A stretch of 64,000 nucleotides of DNA from Selenomonadaceae bacterium (GCA_017527075.1 JAFXQM010000007.1:124001-188000); one strand, 5' to 3'; shown: positions 24,035 to 33,385, numbered from the stretch's first letter. The notes: a model not told the origin generated them from the letters alone. Made by a program: numbers and translations.

Positions 24035-25261
24035 ATGAAAGTTGCTCTTTGCGGTTATCCGCCGTTCACCCTTCGAGTTCAGGAAGGATTGAAGAACAGC
24101 AACATTGAGCCCAAGTTTTTTATCCGCGATTTTGTGTCGGCGAGAGGCGGTGATAATTTCACCACAAACCTTCCGCCGATAAATTTTTTTGACTTCAGGC
24201 GGCTCATCGACGCGGGCGAACTTGACGGAGTGATTGTCGCCGAGAACGAACAAGGAATTTTTATGAAGCAAATCCTTCCGCTCCTTAAGTTGTACAACAT
24301 TCCGAATGTCATCATCATCAATCCGTTCGCGCCCAATCTTTTTAACCCGCTCTTCGCCCTCGACGCGGAGAAAAGTTTCATTCCTTACCTTGAAGCAAAT
24401 CTTGTCGACGGTTGCAATTTGAACTGCAAAGGTTGCACACATTTTGCCGCGCTCTTCGGGAAGGATGAAATTTATCCGCTCGAAACTTTTCGCCGCGATG
24501 TGCGCAGGCTCTCTCAGCTCGCCGATGTTTATCGCTTCCGTTTGTTGGGCGGCGAACCGCTGCTCTTAAAAAATCTTGACGAGTACTTGAGAATCGCAAG
24601 GACTTATTTGCCGAAAACCGGATTGCGTATCGTGACCAACGGTTTGCTTATTCCTTCCGTTTCACAAAAAATTCTCGACGCGATAAGAGAAAATAATTTT
24701 GTCGTTGACATTTCCGGATATCCGCCGACGATGAAAATTTTTGACAAGATAAACGAGGTGCTCACTTCAAACGGAATCAGGTTTTTGCATACGGGTGCCA
24801 TAAAAAATTTCAACGTGTTCTTGTCATCGCATTCCGGTAATTACCCTTTAAAGTCACGGAGTATATGCTTCGACGATGGTTGCAGATTTCTGCGCGACGG
24901 AAAAATTTACAAGTGCCCGGTTGACGCTTTGAGTTACAGGTTGGTTGAAAAGTTCGGCGTGAAAAATTATCCGCGGGCGACGGGCATCGACATTTACGCG
25001 CAAAATTTTTCCTCGTTGATTCAAATGCTCGACGGCAACGTGGAAATGTGTTACTGGTGCTCCGAACGCAGCCGACAAATTCCTTGGACGCCGACGAACA
25101 ATCCCCGGTTTGAAGATTGGCTCGCCGACCCCGACGAACTGAAAAATTTTTGTTTCCAAATAAAAAATCCCTCGGCTTCGGTCGGGGGATTTTTTTATTT
25201 ACAATCTGCGCGGCGTTTGATAAAATTTTTACGCGTACCAAAAATATTTTCCGAGAGGTGA
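24035..25261 (+). CDS. Radical SAM protein with extended C-terminus
   Basis: The 408-residue product has the radical SAM cluster motif [12 protein letters not shown] (Cys127, 131, 134), the GGEPLL motif, and C-terminal cysteines (CFDDGC, YKCPVDA, CYWCSE) like a SPASM-type auxiliary site. About 110 N-terminal residues resemble a Rossmann-like domain. The substrate is unknown. The frame runs through a clear terminator (25162-25197) and the next gene's promoter. A shift of one base around the AAAAATTTTTG at 25142 would stop at a TAA at 25160. The last 30 or so residues are probably not ancestral. Confidence 0.8.
   Translation: MKVALCGYPPFTLRVQEGLKNSNIEPKFFIRDFVSARGGDNFTTNLPPINFFDFRRLIDAGELDGVIVAENEQGIFMKQILPLLKLYNIPNVIIINPFAPNLFNPLFALDAEKSFIPYLEANLVDGCNLNCKGCTHFAALFGKDEIYPLETFRRDVRRLSQLADVYRFRLLGGEPLLLKNLDEYLRIARTYLPKTGLRIVTNGLLIPSVSQKILDAIRENNFVVDISGYPPTMKIFDKINEVLTSNGIRFLHTGAIKNFNVFLSSHSGNYPLKSRSICFDDGCRFLRDGKIYKCPVDALSYRLVEKFGVKNYPRATGIDIYAQNFSSLIQMLDGNVEMCYWCSERSRQIPWTPTNNPRFEDWLADPDELKNFCFQIKNPSASVGGFFYLQSARRLIKFLRVPKIFSER
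25162..25197 (+). terminator. Rho-independent terminator inside the radical SAM frame
   Basis: AATCCCTCGG and a matching TCGGGGGATT around CTTC, flanked by AAAAA and TTTTTTT. It lies inside the open reading frame of the preceding gene. Confidence 0.8.
25198..25226 (+). promoter_or_regulatory. Promoter of the rubrerythrin fusion gene
   Basis: TTTACA at 25198 and TAAAAT at 25221 with a 17-base spacer, 40 bases before the ATG. Confidence 0.6.
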
Positions 25262-25266
25262 CTTTA

Positions 25267-26439
25267 ATGGACAGCAAAGTTCTCTTCAACGTTCAATACG
25301 GGCTGTTCGTCCTGAGCGCAAACGACGGCACGAAGGACAACGCCTGCATTATCAACACCGTGACTCAAGTGACCGCCGCGCCCATAACCAAGGACAGAAT
25401 TTCAATCGCCGTGAACAAATCGAATTACACGCACGACATTATCGCCAAGACAAAAAAATTTACCGTGTCGATTATCTCCGAGGCGGCTACTTTCGATTTG
25501 TTTAAACGCTTCGGCTTCCAGAGCGGACGCAACGTCAACAAATTCGCGGACTTCGACAAAGTTCGTCGCACGGCAAACGGCACGCTCGCAATCACCGAGG
25601 GCACGAACTCTTCCATCAGCGCGAATGTCATTCAGCAGGTCGAACTCGACACGCATTCGATTTTCATCGCGGAAGTCGTCGACATGGAAAAACTTTCCGA
25701 CGTCCCGTCCACCACTTACAATTTCTATCAGGCGCACATCAAGCCGAAACCCGCCGTCAAAGCTTCGGGCAAAACCAAATGGGTCTGCAGGATTTGCGGA
25801 TACGTCCACGAGGGCGACGAGCCGCCCGCCGTCTGTCCGCTGTGCAAGCACCCCTCCACCGATTTTGAAAAAGTTGTCGAGGCTCCCGCTGACGCTCCGA
25901 AGAAAAATAAATACGCGGGCACCAAGACAGAGAAAAATCTTATGGAGGCGTTCGCGGGCGAATCTCAGGCGCGCAACAAGTACACTTACTTCGCCGGCGT
26001 CGCCAAGAAAAACGGTTACGAACAAATCGCCGCGCTCTTCCTCAAGACCGCCGACAACGAGAAGGAACACGCAAAACTTTGGTTCAAGGCTCTGGGCGAA
26101 CTCGGAAGCTTGGAGGAAAATCTTGTTCACGCGGCTGACGGCGAAAACTTCGAGTGGACGGATATGTATCCGCGCATGGCTCGCGAGGCCGAAGAGGAAG
26201 GTTTCCCCGAACTCGCCGCGCAGTTCCGTGCTGTCGGCGAAATTGAAAAACACCACGAGGAACGTTACCGCAAACTCCTCAAGAACGTCGAGGCGCAGGA
26301 AGTCTTCAAGAAGGCGGGCGTCACGCTCTGGGAGTGCAGAAATTGCGGTCACCTGGTCTTGGGCACGAGCGCGCCCGATGTCTGCCCCGTTTGCTTCCAC
26401 CCGCAAAGTTTCTTCGAGGTCAACGCCGAAAATTATTGA
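25267..26439 (+). CDS. Flavin reductase - rubredoxin - rubrerythrin - rubredoxin fusion
   Basis: The product has 390 residues from an ATG with GAGGTG upstream. Residues 1-160 form an FMN-binding split-barrel (flavin reductase/Hrb type). Residues 174-195 form a rubredoxin-like site (CRICGY...CPLCKHP). Residues 222-340 form a rubrerythrin diiron domain ([31 protein letters not shown]). Residues 357-380 are a second rubredoxin-like site (CRNCGH...CPVCFHP). In anaerobes, Hrb passes NADH electrons to rubredoxin and rubrerythrin reduces peroxide. Fusing both makes a self-contained peroxide reductase plausible. The NADH-oxidising partner is not in the window. Confidence 0.9.
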   Translation: MDSKVLFNVQYGLFVLSANDGTKDNACIINTVTQVTAAPITKDRISIAVNKSNYTHDIIAKTKKFTVSIISEAATFDLFKRFGFQSGRNVNKFADFDKVRRTANGTLAITEGTNSSISANVIQQVELDTHSIFIAEVVDMEKLSDVPSTTYNFYQAHIKPKPAVKASGKTKWVCRICGYVHEGDEPPAVCPLCKHPSTDFEKVVEAPADAPKKNKYAGTKTEKNLMEAFAGESQARNKYTYFAGVAKKNGYEQIAALFLKTADNEKEHAKLWFKALGELGSLEENLVHAADGENFEWTDMYPRMAREAEEEGFPELAAQFRAVGEIEKHHEERYRKLLKNVEAQEVFKKAGVTLWECRNCGHLVLGTSAPDVCPVCFHPQSFFEVNAENY

Positions 26440-26455
26440 GCGTCACTTATAAAAT

Positions 26456-26493
26456 AAAAAAAGTCCTCTGCAAAGTTGCAGGGGATTTTTTTT
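26456..26493 (+). terminator. Rho-independent terminator
   Basis: TCCTCTGC and GCAGGGGA pair around AAAGTT, followed by eight T, just after the rubrerythrin fusion. Confidence 0.85.
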
Positions 26494-26507
26494 CGCGAAA
26501 AAACTTT

Positions 26508-26536
26508 TTGCAATTCTTGCGGCGATTGATTATAAT
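26508..26536 (+). promoter_or_regulatory. Promoter of the 26.6 kb gene
   Basis: TTGCAA at 26508 and TATAAT at 26531 with a 17-base spacer, close to consensus. Confidence 0.75.
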
Positions 26537-26570
26537 CTTCCTGAAAAATTTTTGAAAAGGAGTGAGACTC

Positions 26571-27449
26571 TTGCCGACAAAAAGAATCCTCGACCTGAAC
26601 GCGAAGTCGCAAGAAATAAAAGAGAACGAAATGCCCGTCGCCCTAATTTATTTTGAGGAACGAGTGCCCGTTCGCGATTGGCAGGAGTTATTTTTCATCG
26701 CGGTCAAGTGCCTTTACGCCGAATTCCCCGACGCGATTAACAGCCTGTGCTCGACCGACCCGAAGCGCACGCTTTTCTTGCGGACGAACACAATCGACAT
26801 GGTCAGCCCGAAAAAAATCGCGCCGATAATTTATCTGGAAACAAATCGTTCGCCGCAACAAATCCTCAAGGCGATAAAGTTAATCTTTAACCGCGCGGAC
26901 GTTCGCAACGTTCCAATGCGCGTCGAAGTCTGCGAAGTGCTTTATCTTCAAAACAATTTCTCACTCCCCGCGCCGAGTCCGAGATTGAATCAGAAGCCCG
27001 TGCTCCATTTGAACCAAACGATTGAGGAAATGTTGGCGGCTCTCGACGCGATGGAAAATTATGCGCCGAAAAAAAATTCCGTCGTCCTGACACACGCCGG
27101 CACTTACGGGCGCGCCGAGCCGCAGGTTTTTGGGAATTTGTTTTTCGTGCTGGAGGGCGAGCGTCACGGCCCCTTCGCGAATGAAAAAAATCGGTACGTC
27201 GCGCTCATGCAGTGCCTTGCCGAGCTTTATCCGTATCAAATCCTCAAGGAGGCGGGGCGGCACATAAACAGCGAGCACCGCCTGACGCTCATGAAGGGCA
27301 CGAGTTATCTTTACTTCCGCGAGCCCGTCGAGCTGCCGAACAATTTGTTCATCGACAAAGATTTTCCCGACCGCGTCCTCGTCGAGAACGAACGATATTA
27401 TCTGGCGCGCTGCGGTCTTTACTTCGAGAGCGTGATGTTCAGTGGCTGA
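26571..27449 (+). CDS. Uncharacterised protein
   Basis: The product has 292 residues from a TTG with AAAAGGAG 8 bases upstream; an earlier GTG at 26562 overlaps the Shine-Dalgarno. I do not recognise the family. It is a soluble alpha/beta-looking protein with no signal peptide, membrane segment or obvious catalytic motif. Two stretches look like related halves, each with a Leu-Tyr-Phe-rich strand near its end (CEVLYLQNNF and GTSYLYFREPVEL). It overlaps the acyltransferase start by eight bases, so the two are translated together. A role with that membrane enzyme is inference only. Confidence 0.75.
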   Translation: MPTKRILDLNAKSQEIKENEMPVALIYFEERVPVRDWQELFFIAVKCLYAEFPDAINSLCSTDPKRTLFLRTNTIDMVSPKKIAPIIYLETNRSPQQILKAIKLIFNRADVRNVPMRVEVCEVLYLQNNFSLPAPSPRLNQKPVLHLNQTIEEMLAALDAMENYAPKKNSVVLTHAGTYGRAEPQVFGNLFFVLEGERHGPFANEKNRYVALMQCLAELYPYQILKEAGRHINSEHRLTLMKGTSYLYFREPVELPNNLFIDKDFPDRVLVENERYYLARCGLYFESVMFSG

Positions 27450-28482
27450 GAGAATTGATTGGGTGGACTTCGCCAAAGGTTTCGTGATGGTCACGGTAAT
27501 TTTCGGACACGCCGCCGTTTACAACCATGAAAGATTTTTCGACGTGTTCTTGATGGCTGTGTATGAATTTCACATGCCGTTCTTTTTTATCATGGCAGGC
27601 TTCCTTTTGAATTTTGAAAAATGGGGGGGCGCGGAGAATTACAAAGCGTTCGCGACGAAACTCGTCAAGCGATTGCTCGTGCCGTATTATCTCGCGGAAA
27701 TTTTGTGGTATCCGATTTGGTTTTTGGCAGGGCACATCATGGGTCACGAGGCTTACATTCGCAACGAGTCACTCACGCCGCTCAACGCGCTCTTGGGGAT
27801 TTTCATCGGCAACGGAAATTTACTCGCGCTGGTGCCGCTGTGGTTTTTGCCCGCGCTTTTTTTCTCCGAGCTGATTTTTTTGAAAGTGCACAATCGATTC
27901 GGCAAGGCTGCTCCGGAAATTTTTTTGCTGATAATTTTCGGGCTCACACATTTGGGTTACTTGATTGGAAAAATTTTTTTCTTGCCGCTGAGTTTGGACG
28001 TTGCTCTGACCGTTCAAGGATTTTTGCTGGCGGGCGTCTTGATTCGCAAATACAATGTCCTCGAACGATTGACGCGGCGGCATTGGCTGATTCTGCTGAA
28101 CGTCTTCGCGCTGGTTCTTTTGTTCAACGGAAAAATCAGCATGAACGCTCGCAATTACGGCGAGTTATTTTTATTTTATCTCGGAGGAATTTCGGGCACG
28201 TTGCTCGTGATGAAATTTTCAATTTGGATTTCAAACGTCGACGGAAAATTTTGCGCGCTCATGAAATATTGCGGGCGACAAAGTTTGTTCGTCATGACTG
28301 CTCATCTGATAATCGTGTTCGTCGCTTACGATTTGATTGAAAACTTCACGGGCTTGCCGTTCAAAATCATTCGCCCGCTGCCCGAAGTCATCTTCTCAAT
28401 AACTTTGCTCGGACTCCTGATTCCGTTACTCATCGCGAAAAAATTCGGCAGGCTCCCCGTGCTGAAATATTTCTGCGTATAA
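27442..28482 (+). CDS. Acyltransferase family 3 membrane protein
   Basis: The 346-residue product has about ten transmembrane segments. The N-terminal motif IDWVDFAKGFVMVTVIFGHAA carries the catalytic-type His, and YEFHMPFFFIMAGFLL follows, both typical of acyltransferase-3 enzymes that O-acetylate surface glycans. The start is a GTG overlapping the preceding gene. The sugar acceptor is unknown. The large glycosyltransferase at 37.6 kb suggests the cell builds surface polysaccharide, but no direct link is shown. Confidence 0.88.
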   Translation: MAERIDWVDFAKGFVMVTVIFGHAAVYNHERFFDVFLMAVYEFHMPFFFIMAGFLLNFEKWGGAENYKAFATKLVKRLLVPYYLAEILWYPIWFLAGHIMGHEAYIRNESLTPLNALLGIFIGNGNLLALVPLWFLPALFFSELIFLKVHNRFGKAAPEIFLLIIFGLTHLGYLIGKIFFLPLSLDVALTVQGFLLAGVLIRKYNVLERLTRRHWLILLNVFALVLLFNGKISMNARNYGELFLFYLGGISGTLLVMKFSIWISNVDGKFCALMKYCGRQSLFVMTAHLIIVFVAYDLIENFTGLPFKIIRPLPEVIFSITLLGLLIPLLIAKKFGRLPVLKYFCV

Positions 28483-28503
28483 AAAATTTTTTCTCTCCGC
28501 CGC

Positions 28504-28533
28504 TTGCTTGCAGTTAGCTTTATATTTTATAAT
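28504..28533 (+). promoter_or_regulatory. Promoter of the DUF362 gene
   Basis: TTGCTT at 28504 and a perfect TATAAT at 28528 with an 18-base spacer; the ATG follows 27 bases later. Confidence 0.6.
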
Positions 28534-28559
28534 GGCATGGAAGTTAGGAGGCGGTGACA

Positions 28560-29549
28560 ATGGAGCTCACACGCAGAAATTTTGTAAAGCTCGCGGGGGT
28601 AGCGGGCTTGGTCGGGCTGGTCGGCAACTTGACCGGCTGCGGCAACCAAGCGGCGGTCGTTCCGAGCAGTGTTGCGGAAGCGGACAGCCTTCCCCCCGCG
28701 GACAAAGCCACGGTTTATTTTTCCAAGAAAATCGACGCAGATCATATCATTGCACTTTATAAAAAAATCAATTCCGAGATAACCGGCAGGGTCGCCATAA
28801 AGTTGCACACGGGCGAGCCGAACGAACCGAACATTTTGCCGCGCGAATGGGTCAAAGCTTTCCAAGCGCAAATTCCAAACTCGACAATCGTCGAAACGAA
28901 CACTCTTTACGGCGGCGCACGCTCGTCGACGGAACGGCACAGGCGAACGCTCAAAGCAAACGACTGGACGTTTTGCCCCGTCGATATCCTCGACGAAGAC
29001 GGCGACATCTCTTTTCCCGTCAGCCGCGGCTTCCACCTCAGCGAAGTCGCCATGGGCTCTCACCTGAACAATTACGATTCGCTGATTGCGCTCACGCACT
29101 TCAAAGGACACGCCATGGCAGGCTTCGGCGGCAGCCTGAAAAATATCGCAATCGGTTGCGCCAGCGGCAAAGTCGGCAAGTTACAAATCCACGGCAAAAA
29201 TTGGGAGACAGGCAACGAATTCCTCGAGCGCATGGTCGACAGCGGCAAAGCACTTTGCGATCACTTCGGCAAGAAGATGGTTTTCATCAACGTGCTCAAT
29301 CGGCTCAGCGTCGATTGCGATTGCGCGGGCGCAGGAGCCGCCGCCCCCGAATTGCCCGACCTCGGCATCCTCGCCTCCACCGACCTGCTCGCCGTCGATA
29401 AGGCCGCCGTCGATATGATTTACAATTTCCCCGGCGACGAGAAAAATTTTTTAATCACGCGCATCGAAAGCCGCAGCGGACGCCGTCAGCTCTCAGCCAT
29501 GAAAGAACTTCAAATGGGCACGCCCAATTACGAACTCGTTACCATCTGA
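28560..29549 (+). CDS. DUF362 domain lipoprotein with Tat-like signal
   Basis: The 329-residue product starts MELTRRNFVKLAGVAGLVG, a twin-arginine-like signal, followed by a lipobox-like LTGCG, so export as a lipoprotein is likely. The body matches DUF362 (KLHTGEPNEPN, THFKGHAMAGFGGSLKNIAIGC, LASTDLLAVDKAAVD). Related proteins often carry ferredoxin-like clusters; no CxxCxxC cluster is seen here. The ATG at 28560 has AGGAGG 8 bases upstream, in preference to the GTG at 28554. The function is unknown. It is followed by a strong terminator. Confidence 0.85.
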   Translation: MELTRRNFVKLAGVAGLVGLVGNLTGCGNQAAVVPSSVAEADSLPPADKATVYFSKKIDADHIIALYKKINSEITGRVAIKLHTGEPNEPNILPREWVKAFQAQIPNSTIVETNTLYGGARSSTERHRRTLKANDWTFCPVDILDEDGDISFPVSRGFHLSEVAMGSHLNNYDSLIALTHFKGHAMAGFGGSLKNIAIGCASGKVGKLQIHGKNWETGNEFLERMVDSGKALCDHFGKKMVFINVLNRLSVDCDCAGAGAAAPELPDLGILASTDLLAVDKAAVDMIYNFPGDEKNFLITRIESRSGRRQLSAMKELQMGTPNYELVTI

Positions 29550-29574
29550 TTGAACGATTGAACTTGTCGACCAA

Positions 29575-29605
29575 AATTGTCTCGCGCGAGGCAATTTTTT
29601 TTTTT
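29575..29605 (+). terminator. Rho-independent terminator
   Basis: AATTGTCTCG and CGAGGCAATT form a ten-pair stem, followed by eleven T. Confidence 0.85.
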
Positions 29606-29629
29606 GCGGAAGGCGCGCCGAAATTTCGT

Positions 29630-29657
29630 TTGCTATGAAAAATTTTTCTGATATAAT
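29630..29657 (+). promoter_or_regulatory. Promoter of flhF
   Basis: TTGCTA at 29630 and TATAAT at 29652 with a 16-base spacer, 27 bases before the TTG start. Confidence 0.6.
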
Positions 29658-29684
29658 TTTCCCAAAAACCGGTGGTGATTTTGT

Positions 29685-31370
29685 TTGCAGATAAAAGTTT
29701 TTAAAGCGGGCAACATGAAGGACGCCATGGCCGCCATGAAAGCGGAGCTCGGCGACGACGCCGTCATATTGCACAGCAAAAAATATAAAGAGGGCGGACT
29801 GCTCGGAATCGGCAGCCGTGAAGTCGTGGAAATCACCGCAGCCGTCGAAGAAAATTCTTTGCCGAAAAAACCTGAGCCGCCGCCCCTCAAGCACCCGACC
29901 GTCATGCCCAATTCTCTTTTGACGCGCTACCAAACCGACGGCACCGAACAGGCTGTCAAAAATTTGGAAGACGAAATCGAAAAGGAAACTCCTCCGCCCG
30001 CCGAAGAAAAATCCGAGCCAGAAGAAAAAATTTCCGAGCCCGAAGAAAATTCCGAGCCCGAAGAAAAATCCGCGCCCGAAAAAATTCCTGAGCCCGAAAA
30101 AATTCCTGAGCCCGAAGAAAATTCCGAGCCCGAAGAAAATTCCGCGCCCGAAGAAAAATTTTCCGAGCCCGAAGAAAAATTTTCCGAGCCCGAAGAAAAA
30201 ATTTCCGAGCCCGAAGAAAAATCTGAGTCCGAAGAAAAATCTGAGTCCGAAGAAAAATCTGAGTCCGAAGAAAAATTTTCCGAGCCCGAAAAAATTCTTG
30301 AGCCCGCCGAGGAAACTCCGCCGCCGCAAAGCGCGGGCTTCACGCAGGAGCAAATGGCGCAAACGCAGGCGATGCTCATGGAGCAGTTCAATCAAATGCA
30401 AATGATTCAGCAGGCGGCAATCGCGCAGGCACAGGCGCAGGCGCAAGCACAGGTGCAGGAACAAATGCGTTTTCAGCAGACGACACCACCTTCGCAGAAC
30501 GAAGAAAAAATTCAGCGGCTCGAAGAGGAAATCGCGCAGATGAAAGCGTTGCTCGCTGAAGTCTTGGGGCACGGCACGAACAAAGTCACGCTCTCCCTGC
30601 ACGAGGCTTTGAAGTCGCAGGAAGTCGACGAAGATGTTTTGACCGACATGGCTGTGCAGTCGAACGCGGGCGACACGCTCGCCGACGTCCACACGCCCAC
30701 CGCCAAAGCGACGCTTATCAGATATTTGAATGAGCACGTAAAATTTTCCGACGGCGTAAAACTCAATCGACACGGCGTGAGGATTGTGGCGTTGCTCGGC
30801 ACGACGGGCGTCGGCAAGACCACGACGCTGGCAAAAATCGCCGCCAAATTTGTTTTGGAGCAGCGGACGAACGTCGCGCTGATAACCGCAGACACGTACA
30901 GAATCTCCGCCGTCGAACAACTCAAGACTTACTCGGACATCCTCGAACTGCCGCTGGAAATCGTTTACAACCCGCAGGAGCTCGCCTCGGCTCTGGAACG
31001 CCACCGCGACAGAGATTTGATTTTAATCGACACGGCGGGGCGCAGTCAGCACAACGATTATCAGTTGCGCGAGCTGGAAGAATTTTTGCGCGTCAATCCC
31101 CGAATCGAAAAGCATTTGGTAATCAGCGCGACGACAAAAGCCACCGACGCCCGCCAGATTATAAAAAAATTTTCGCAGGTCGAGCCGGACAGAATAATTT
31201 TCACCAAGATTGACGAAACGGGCAGCCTCGGCATGATTTTAAATCTTATGCGCGACAAAAGATATTCGCTGTCATACATCACGACGGGTCAAAGCGTGCC
31301 CGACGAAATCGAGCGGGCGAGTGCCGAAATCTTGGCGAGCTTTCTGTTGAAAAAAATTGACGAGGTATGA
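29685..31370 (+). CDS. flhF: Flagellar SRP-like GTPase FlhF
   Basis: The 561-residue product starts MQIKVFKAGNMKDAMAAMK, the FlhF B-domain start, from a TTG. Residues about 108-210 are an acidic SEPEE repeat region, followed by a Gln-rich stretch to about 265. The N and G domains follow: P-loop GTTGVGKTT (about 372-380), ITADTYRISAVEQL, DTAGRSQ, and TKIDETGSLG. FlhF sets the place and number of flagella at the membrane with FlhG. The acidic repeat is far longer than in typical FlhF (usually 380-450 residues in all). The stop overlaps flhG. Confidence 0.95.
   Translation: MQIKVFKAGNMKDAMAAMKAELGDDAVILHSKKYKEGGLLGIGSREVVEITAAVEENSLPKKPEPPPLKHPTVMPNSLLTRYQTDGTEQAVKNLEDEIEKETPPPAEEKSEPEEKISEPEENSEPEEKSAPEKIPEPEKIPEPEENSEPEENSAPEEKFSEPEEKFSEPEEKISEPEEKSESEEKSESEEKSESEEKFSEPEKILEPAEETPPPQSAGFTQEQMAQTQAMLMEQFNQMQMIQQAAIAQAQAQAQAQVQEQMRFQQTTPPSQNEEKIQRLEEEIAQMKALLAEVLGHGTNKVTLSLHEALKSQEVDEDVLTDMAVQSNAGDTLADVHTPTAKATLIRYLNEHVKFSDGVKLNRHGVRIVALLGTTGVGKTTTLAKIAAKFVLEQRTNVALITADTYRISAVEQLKTYSDILELPLEIVYNPQELASALERHRDRDLILIDTAGRSQHNDYQLRELEEFLRVNPRIEKHLVISATTKATDARQIIKKFSQVEPDRIIFTKIDETGSLGMILNLMRDKRYSLSYITTGQSVPDEIERASAEILASFLLKKIDEV
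30012..30305 (+). repeat. In-frame tandem repeat encoding SEPEE/PEPEE units
   Basis: Units of 15 to 21 bp (GAGCCCGAAGAAAA cores) repeat about 17 times inside flhF, including three identical KSESEE units, which points to recent slippage. Confidence 0.85.
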
Positions 31371-32272
31371 AGATGGCTGACCAGGCAGAGAAGCTGAGAG
31401 ATTTGGTCGAGGAGCGCGCCGAAGAGGAAGCGCAAGCGCGGCAAGTGGGCGAGCTTTATCTTGGCGTGGGAGAAAACACGCGGGTCATCGCGATAACGTC
31501 GGGCAAGGGCGGCGTCGGCAAAACAAATCTGGCGGTGAACTTGTCGGTCGGCTTGCAACAGGCGGGGCAGCGGGTCTTGTTAATCGACGCGGACATCGGC
31601 ATGGCAAACGTGAATCTTTTGATGGGCTCCGTGGCGAATCGAAGTCTGCTTGACCTTTTGGAGAACGACGTTGAGTTGGAGGACGTAATCGAGGAAGGCG
31701 CGGCGGGCGTGAAATATATTTCGGGCGTCGCGGGCGTCGAGGCCGCCATGAATGTCAATCGCATGGAGCAGAAAAAACTTCACAGGAAACTCGCGCGTTG
31801 CTCCGAGCTGGCGGACGTAATCATAATCGACACGGGCGCGGGCTTGAATCGAAACGTGATTGAGTTCGTGCTTGCCGCCGAGGAAGTCTTGCTGATAACC
31901 ACGCCCGAGCCGACGGCACTGGCCGACGCTTACGCCGTCATAAAAGCCTACAGCACTTACACAGACCGACGCAACATCAGGCTGGTCATCAATCGGATTC
32001 GCGACGAGGAAGAATGTTATGCCGTCGTCGAAAAAATTAATCAGACGACGAAAAAATTTTTGAACGTGACAATCGGCTGCCTCGGATACATTTACGAGGA
32101 CAGGGCGGTTATCGAGGCGGTGCACAAGCAAGAGCCGTTCGTGATTCTCAATGAAAAATCTCCTGCGGCGCGCTGTATCTTTGAACTCGCGCAAAGTTTG
32201 CTCAGCGGCGAGAAAATGAATTCCGTGTCGAGAGGCTGGCGCGGCTTTTTGGATAAACTTTTCGGCTACTGA
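31367..32272 (+). CDS. flhG: Flagellar number regulator FlhG (MinD-like ATPase)
   Basis: The 301-residue product has the deviant Walker A of ParA/MinD proteins (TSGKGGVGKTN), switch I/II regions (LIDADIGMANVNLLMG, IIDTGAGLN) and a C-terminal amphipathic tail (GWRGFLDKLFGY) likely to touch the membrane. It limits flagellar number by acting on FlhF. The first ATG overlaps the flhF stop; the second ATG at 31373 has better spacing from GAGGT and may be the real start. It forms an operon with flhF. Confidence 0.93.
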   Translation: MKMADQAEKLRDLVEERAEEEAQARQVGELYLGVGENTRVIAITSGKGGVGKTNLAVNLSVGLQQAGQRVLLIDADIGMANVNLLMGSVANRSLLDLLENDVELEDVIEEGAAGVKYISGVAGVEAAMNVNRMEQKKLHRKLARCSELADVIIIDTGAGLNRNVIEFVLAAEEVLLITTPEPTALADAYAVIKAYSTYTDRRNIRLVINRIRDEEECYAVVEKINQTTKKFLNVTIGCLGYIYEDRAVIEAVHKQEPFVILNEKSPAARCIFELAQSLLSGEKMNSVSRGWRGFLDKLFGY

Positions 32273-32337
32273 TTTTTGAAAACGGAAAGGAAATTTATTG
32301 CGGAGCCGTCGCGTAAAAATTTTTCGAGGTGATTTGA

Positions 32338-33018
32338 TTGAAGTATGAAATTTTGTATCCCGAAGCGTTTCCGATTGTCGAATGCGAATTGGAGCGCGGC
32401 GAAAGCATAAAGGCTGAGTCGGACGCGATGATTGCCATGAGCCCGACGATTGACGTGGAAGGCAAAATGGACGGCGGGATTTTGAGTAGCCTGGCGAGAA
32501 GTTTTCTTTCGGGTGAGAGTTTGTTCTTTCAAGAGCTGGTGGCGCGTCGCGGGCGCGGAAAAGTTTTGTTCGGGCATTCGCAAATCGGCGGCATCTTGGA
32601 CGTGGAGTTGGACGGCTCTTACGGCTTGATGATTCAAAAGAACGGATTCCTCGCGAGCACGCCGGGCATTAACATTGAAACCGAAACGCAGAATCTTTCG
32701 CGCGGCTTTCTCAGCGGCGAAGGTTTTTTCATCCTCAACGCCAAAGGGCGCGGCACGCTTTTTGTTTCCAGTTACGGAGTGATTCATCCGATAAATCTTG
32801 AAGACCGCGAGGAAGTCATCATCGACAACGGACACTTGGTCGCTTGGCCCGATTACATGGATTACAAAATGGAGCGCGCGTCGAAGGGTTGGATTTCGAG
32901 TCTCACTTCGGGCGAAGGGCTCGTCTGTCGTTTCCGCGGACCGGGCGTCGTCTTGATTCAAACGCGCAACCCCGACAGCTTTGCGCAACATATCCGTTCG
33001 ATTGTCGGCGCGAAATAA
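32338..33018 (+). CDS. AIM24/TIGR00266 family protein
   Basis: The 226-residue beta-rich product starts with TTG after GAGGTGATT. Motifs typical of the AIM24 (TIGR00266) family include MIAMSPTIDVEGKMDGGI, RSFLSGESLFFQEL and LSRGFLSGEGFFIL. The fold is a beta-sandwich trimer related to tryptophan-RNA-binding proteins. The cellular role is unknown in bacteria. It is single, 65 bases after flhG, and ends at a strong terminator. Confidence 0.88.
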   Translation: MKYEILYPEAFPIVECELERGESIKAESDAMIAMSPTIDVEGKMDGGILSSLARSFLSGESLFFQELVARRGRGKVLFGHSQIGGILDVELDGSYGLMIQKNGFLASTPGINIETETQNLSRGFLSGEGFFILNAKGRGTLFVSSYGVIHPINLEDREEVIIDNGHLVAWPDYMDYKMERASKGWISSLTSGEGLVCRFRGPGVVLIQTRNPDSFAQHIRSIVGAK

Positions 33019-33031
33019 ATTTTTGCAACGC

Positions 33032-33066
33032 AAAAGACCGCTTCCAAAATCGGAGGCGGTCTTTTT
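33032..33066 (+). terminator. Rho-independent terminator
   Basis: AAAAGACCGC and GCGGTCTTTTT form a stem, with further CTTCC/GGAGG pairing inside. Confidence 0.9.
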
Positions 33067-33183
33067 GTCTGAAGTTACTTTCGAGCCCAGGTAACCGGCC
33101 GAGGCTCTTGCTTTGGAACTTTTACGTCAATCTCCACTGACAGTGTACAGCATTTAATTTCACTTTGCAAGAAAAATTTTTCG

Positions 33184-33212
33184 TTGCAAAAATGCAAAGT
33201 TCGCTGTAAACT
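33184..33212 (+). promoter_or_regulatory. Promoter of the small membrane peptide gene
   Basis: TTGCAA at 33184 and TAAACT at 33207 with a 17-base spacer. The 414-base gap from 33019 to 33432 otherwise holds only terminators and this small gene. Confidence 0.45.
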
Positions 33213-33259
33213 TTTGGCGTTGCCGCCCCTATACCGGTGACGGAAGGGAGGGAACATTT

Positions 33260-33337
33260 ATGTCAATCTCTACTTTTCTCCTCACTGTCGCAGCCAACGT
33301 CGTATCCTATTTTATAATTAAGTGGCTCGACCGCTGA
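33260..33337 (+). CDS. Small single-pass membrane peptide (toxin-like)
   Basis: A 25-residue open frame, MSISTFLLTVAANVVSYFII followed by KWLDR, with a strong GGGAGG 6 bases before the ATG and its own promoter-like and terminator signals. One hydrophobic helix ends in a short charged KWLDR tail. That layout resembles small hydrophobic type I toxins and holin-like peptides annotated in Firmicutes. No antisense antitoxin RNA can be proven from sequence. A fragment similar to its start (GTCAATCTCCACT) lies at 33126. It could instead be a small regulatory membrane protein. Confidence 0.6.
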   Translation: MSISTFLLTVAANVVSYFIIKWLDR

Positions 33338-33385
33338 GGCAAAAGTCCTCGGCAACAAATCTTAGCGTCCTGCCCTGACGCAGAG

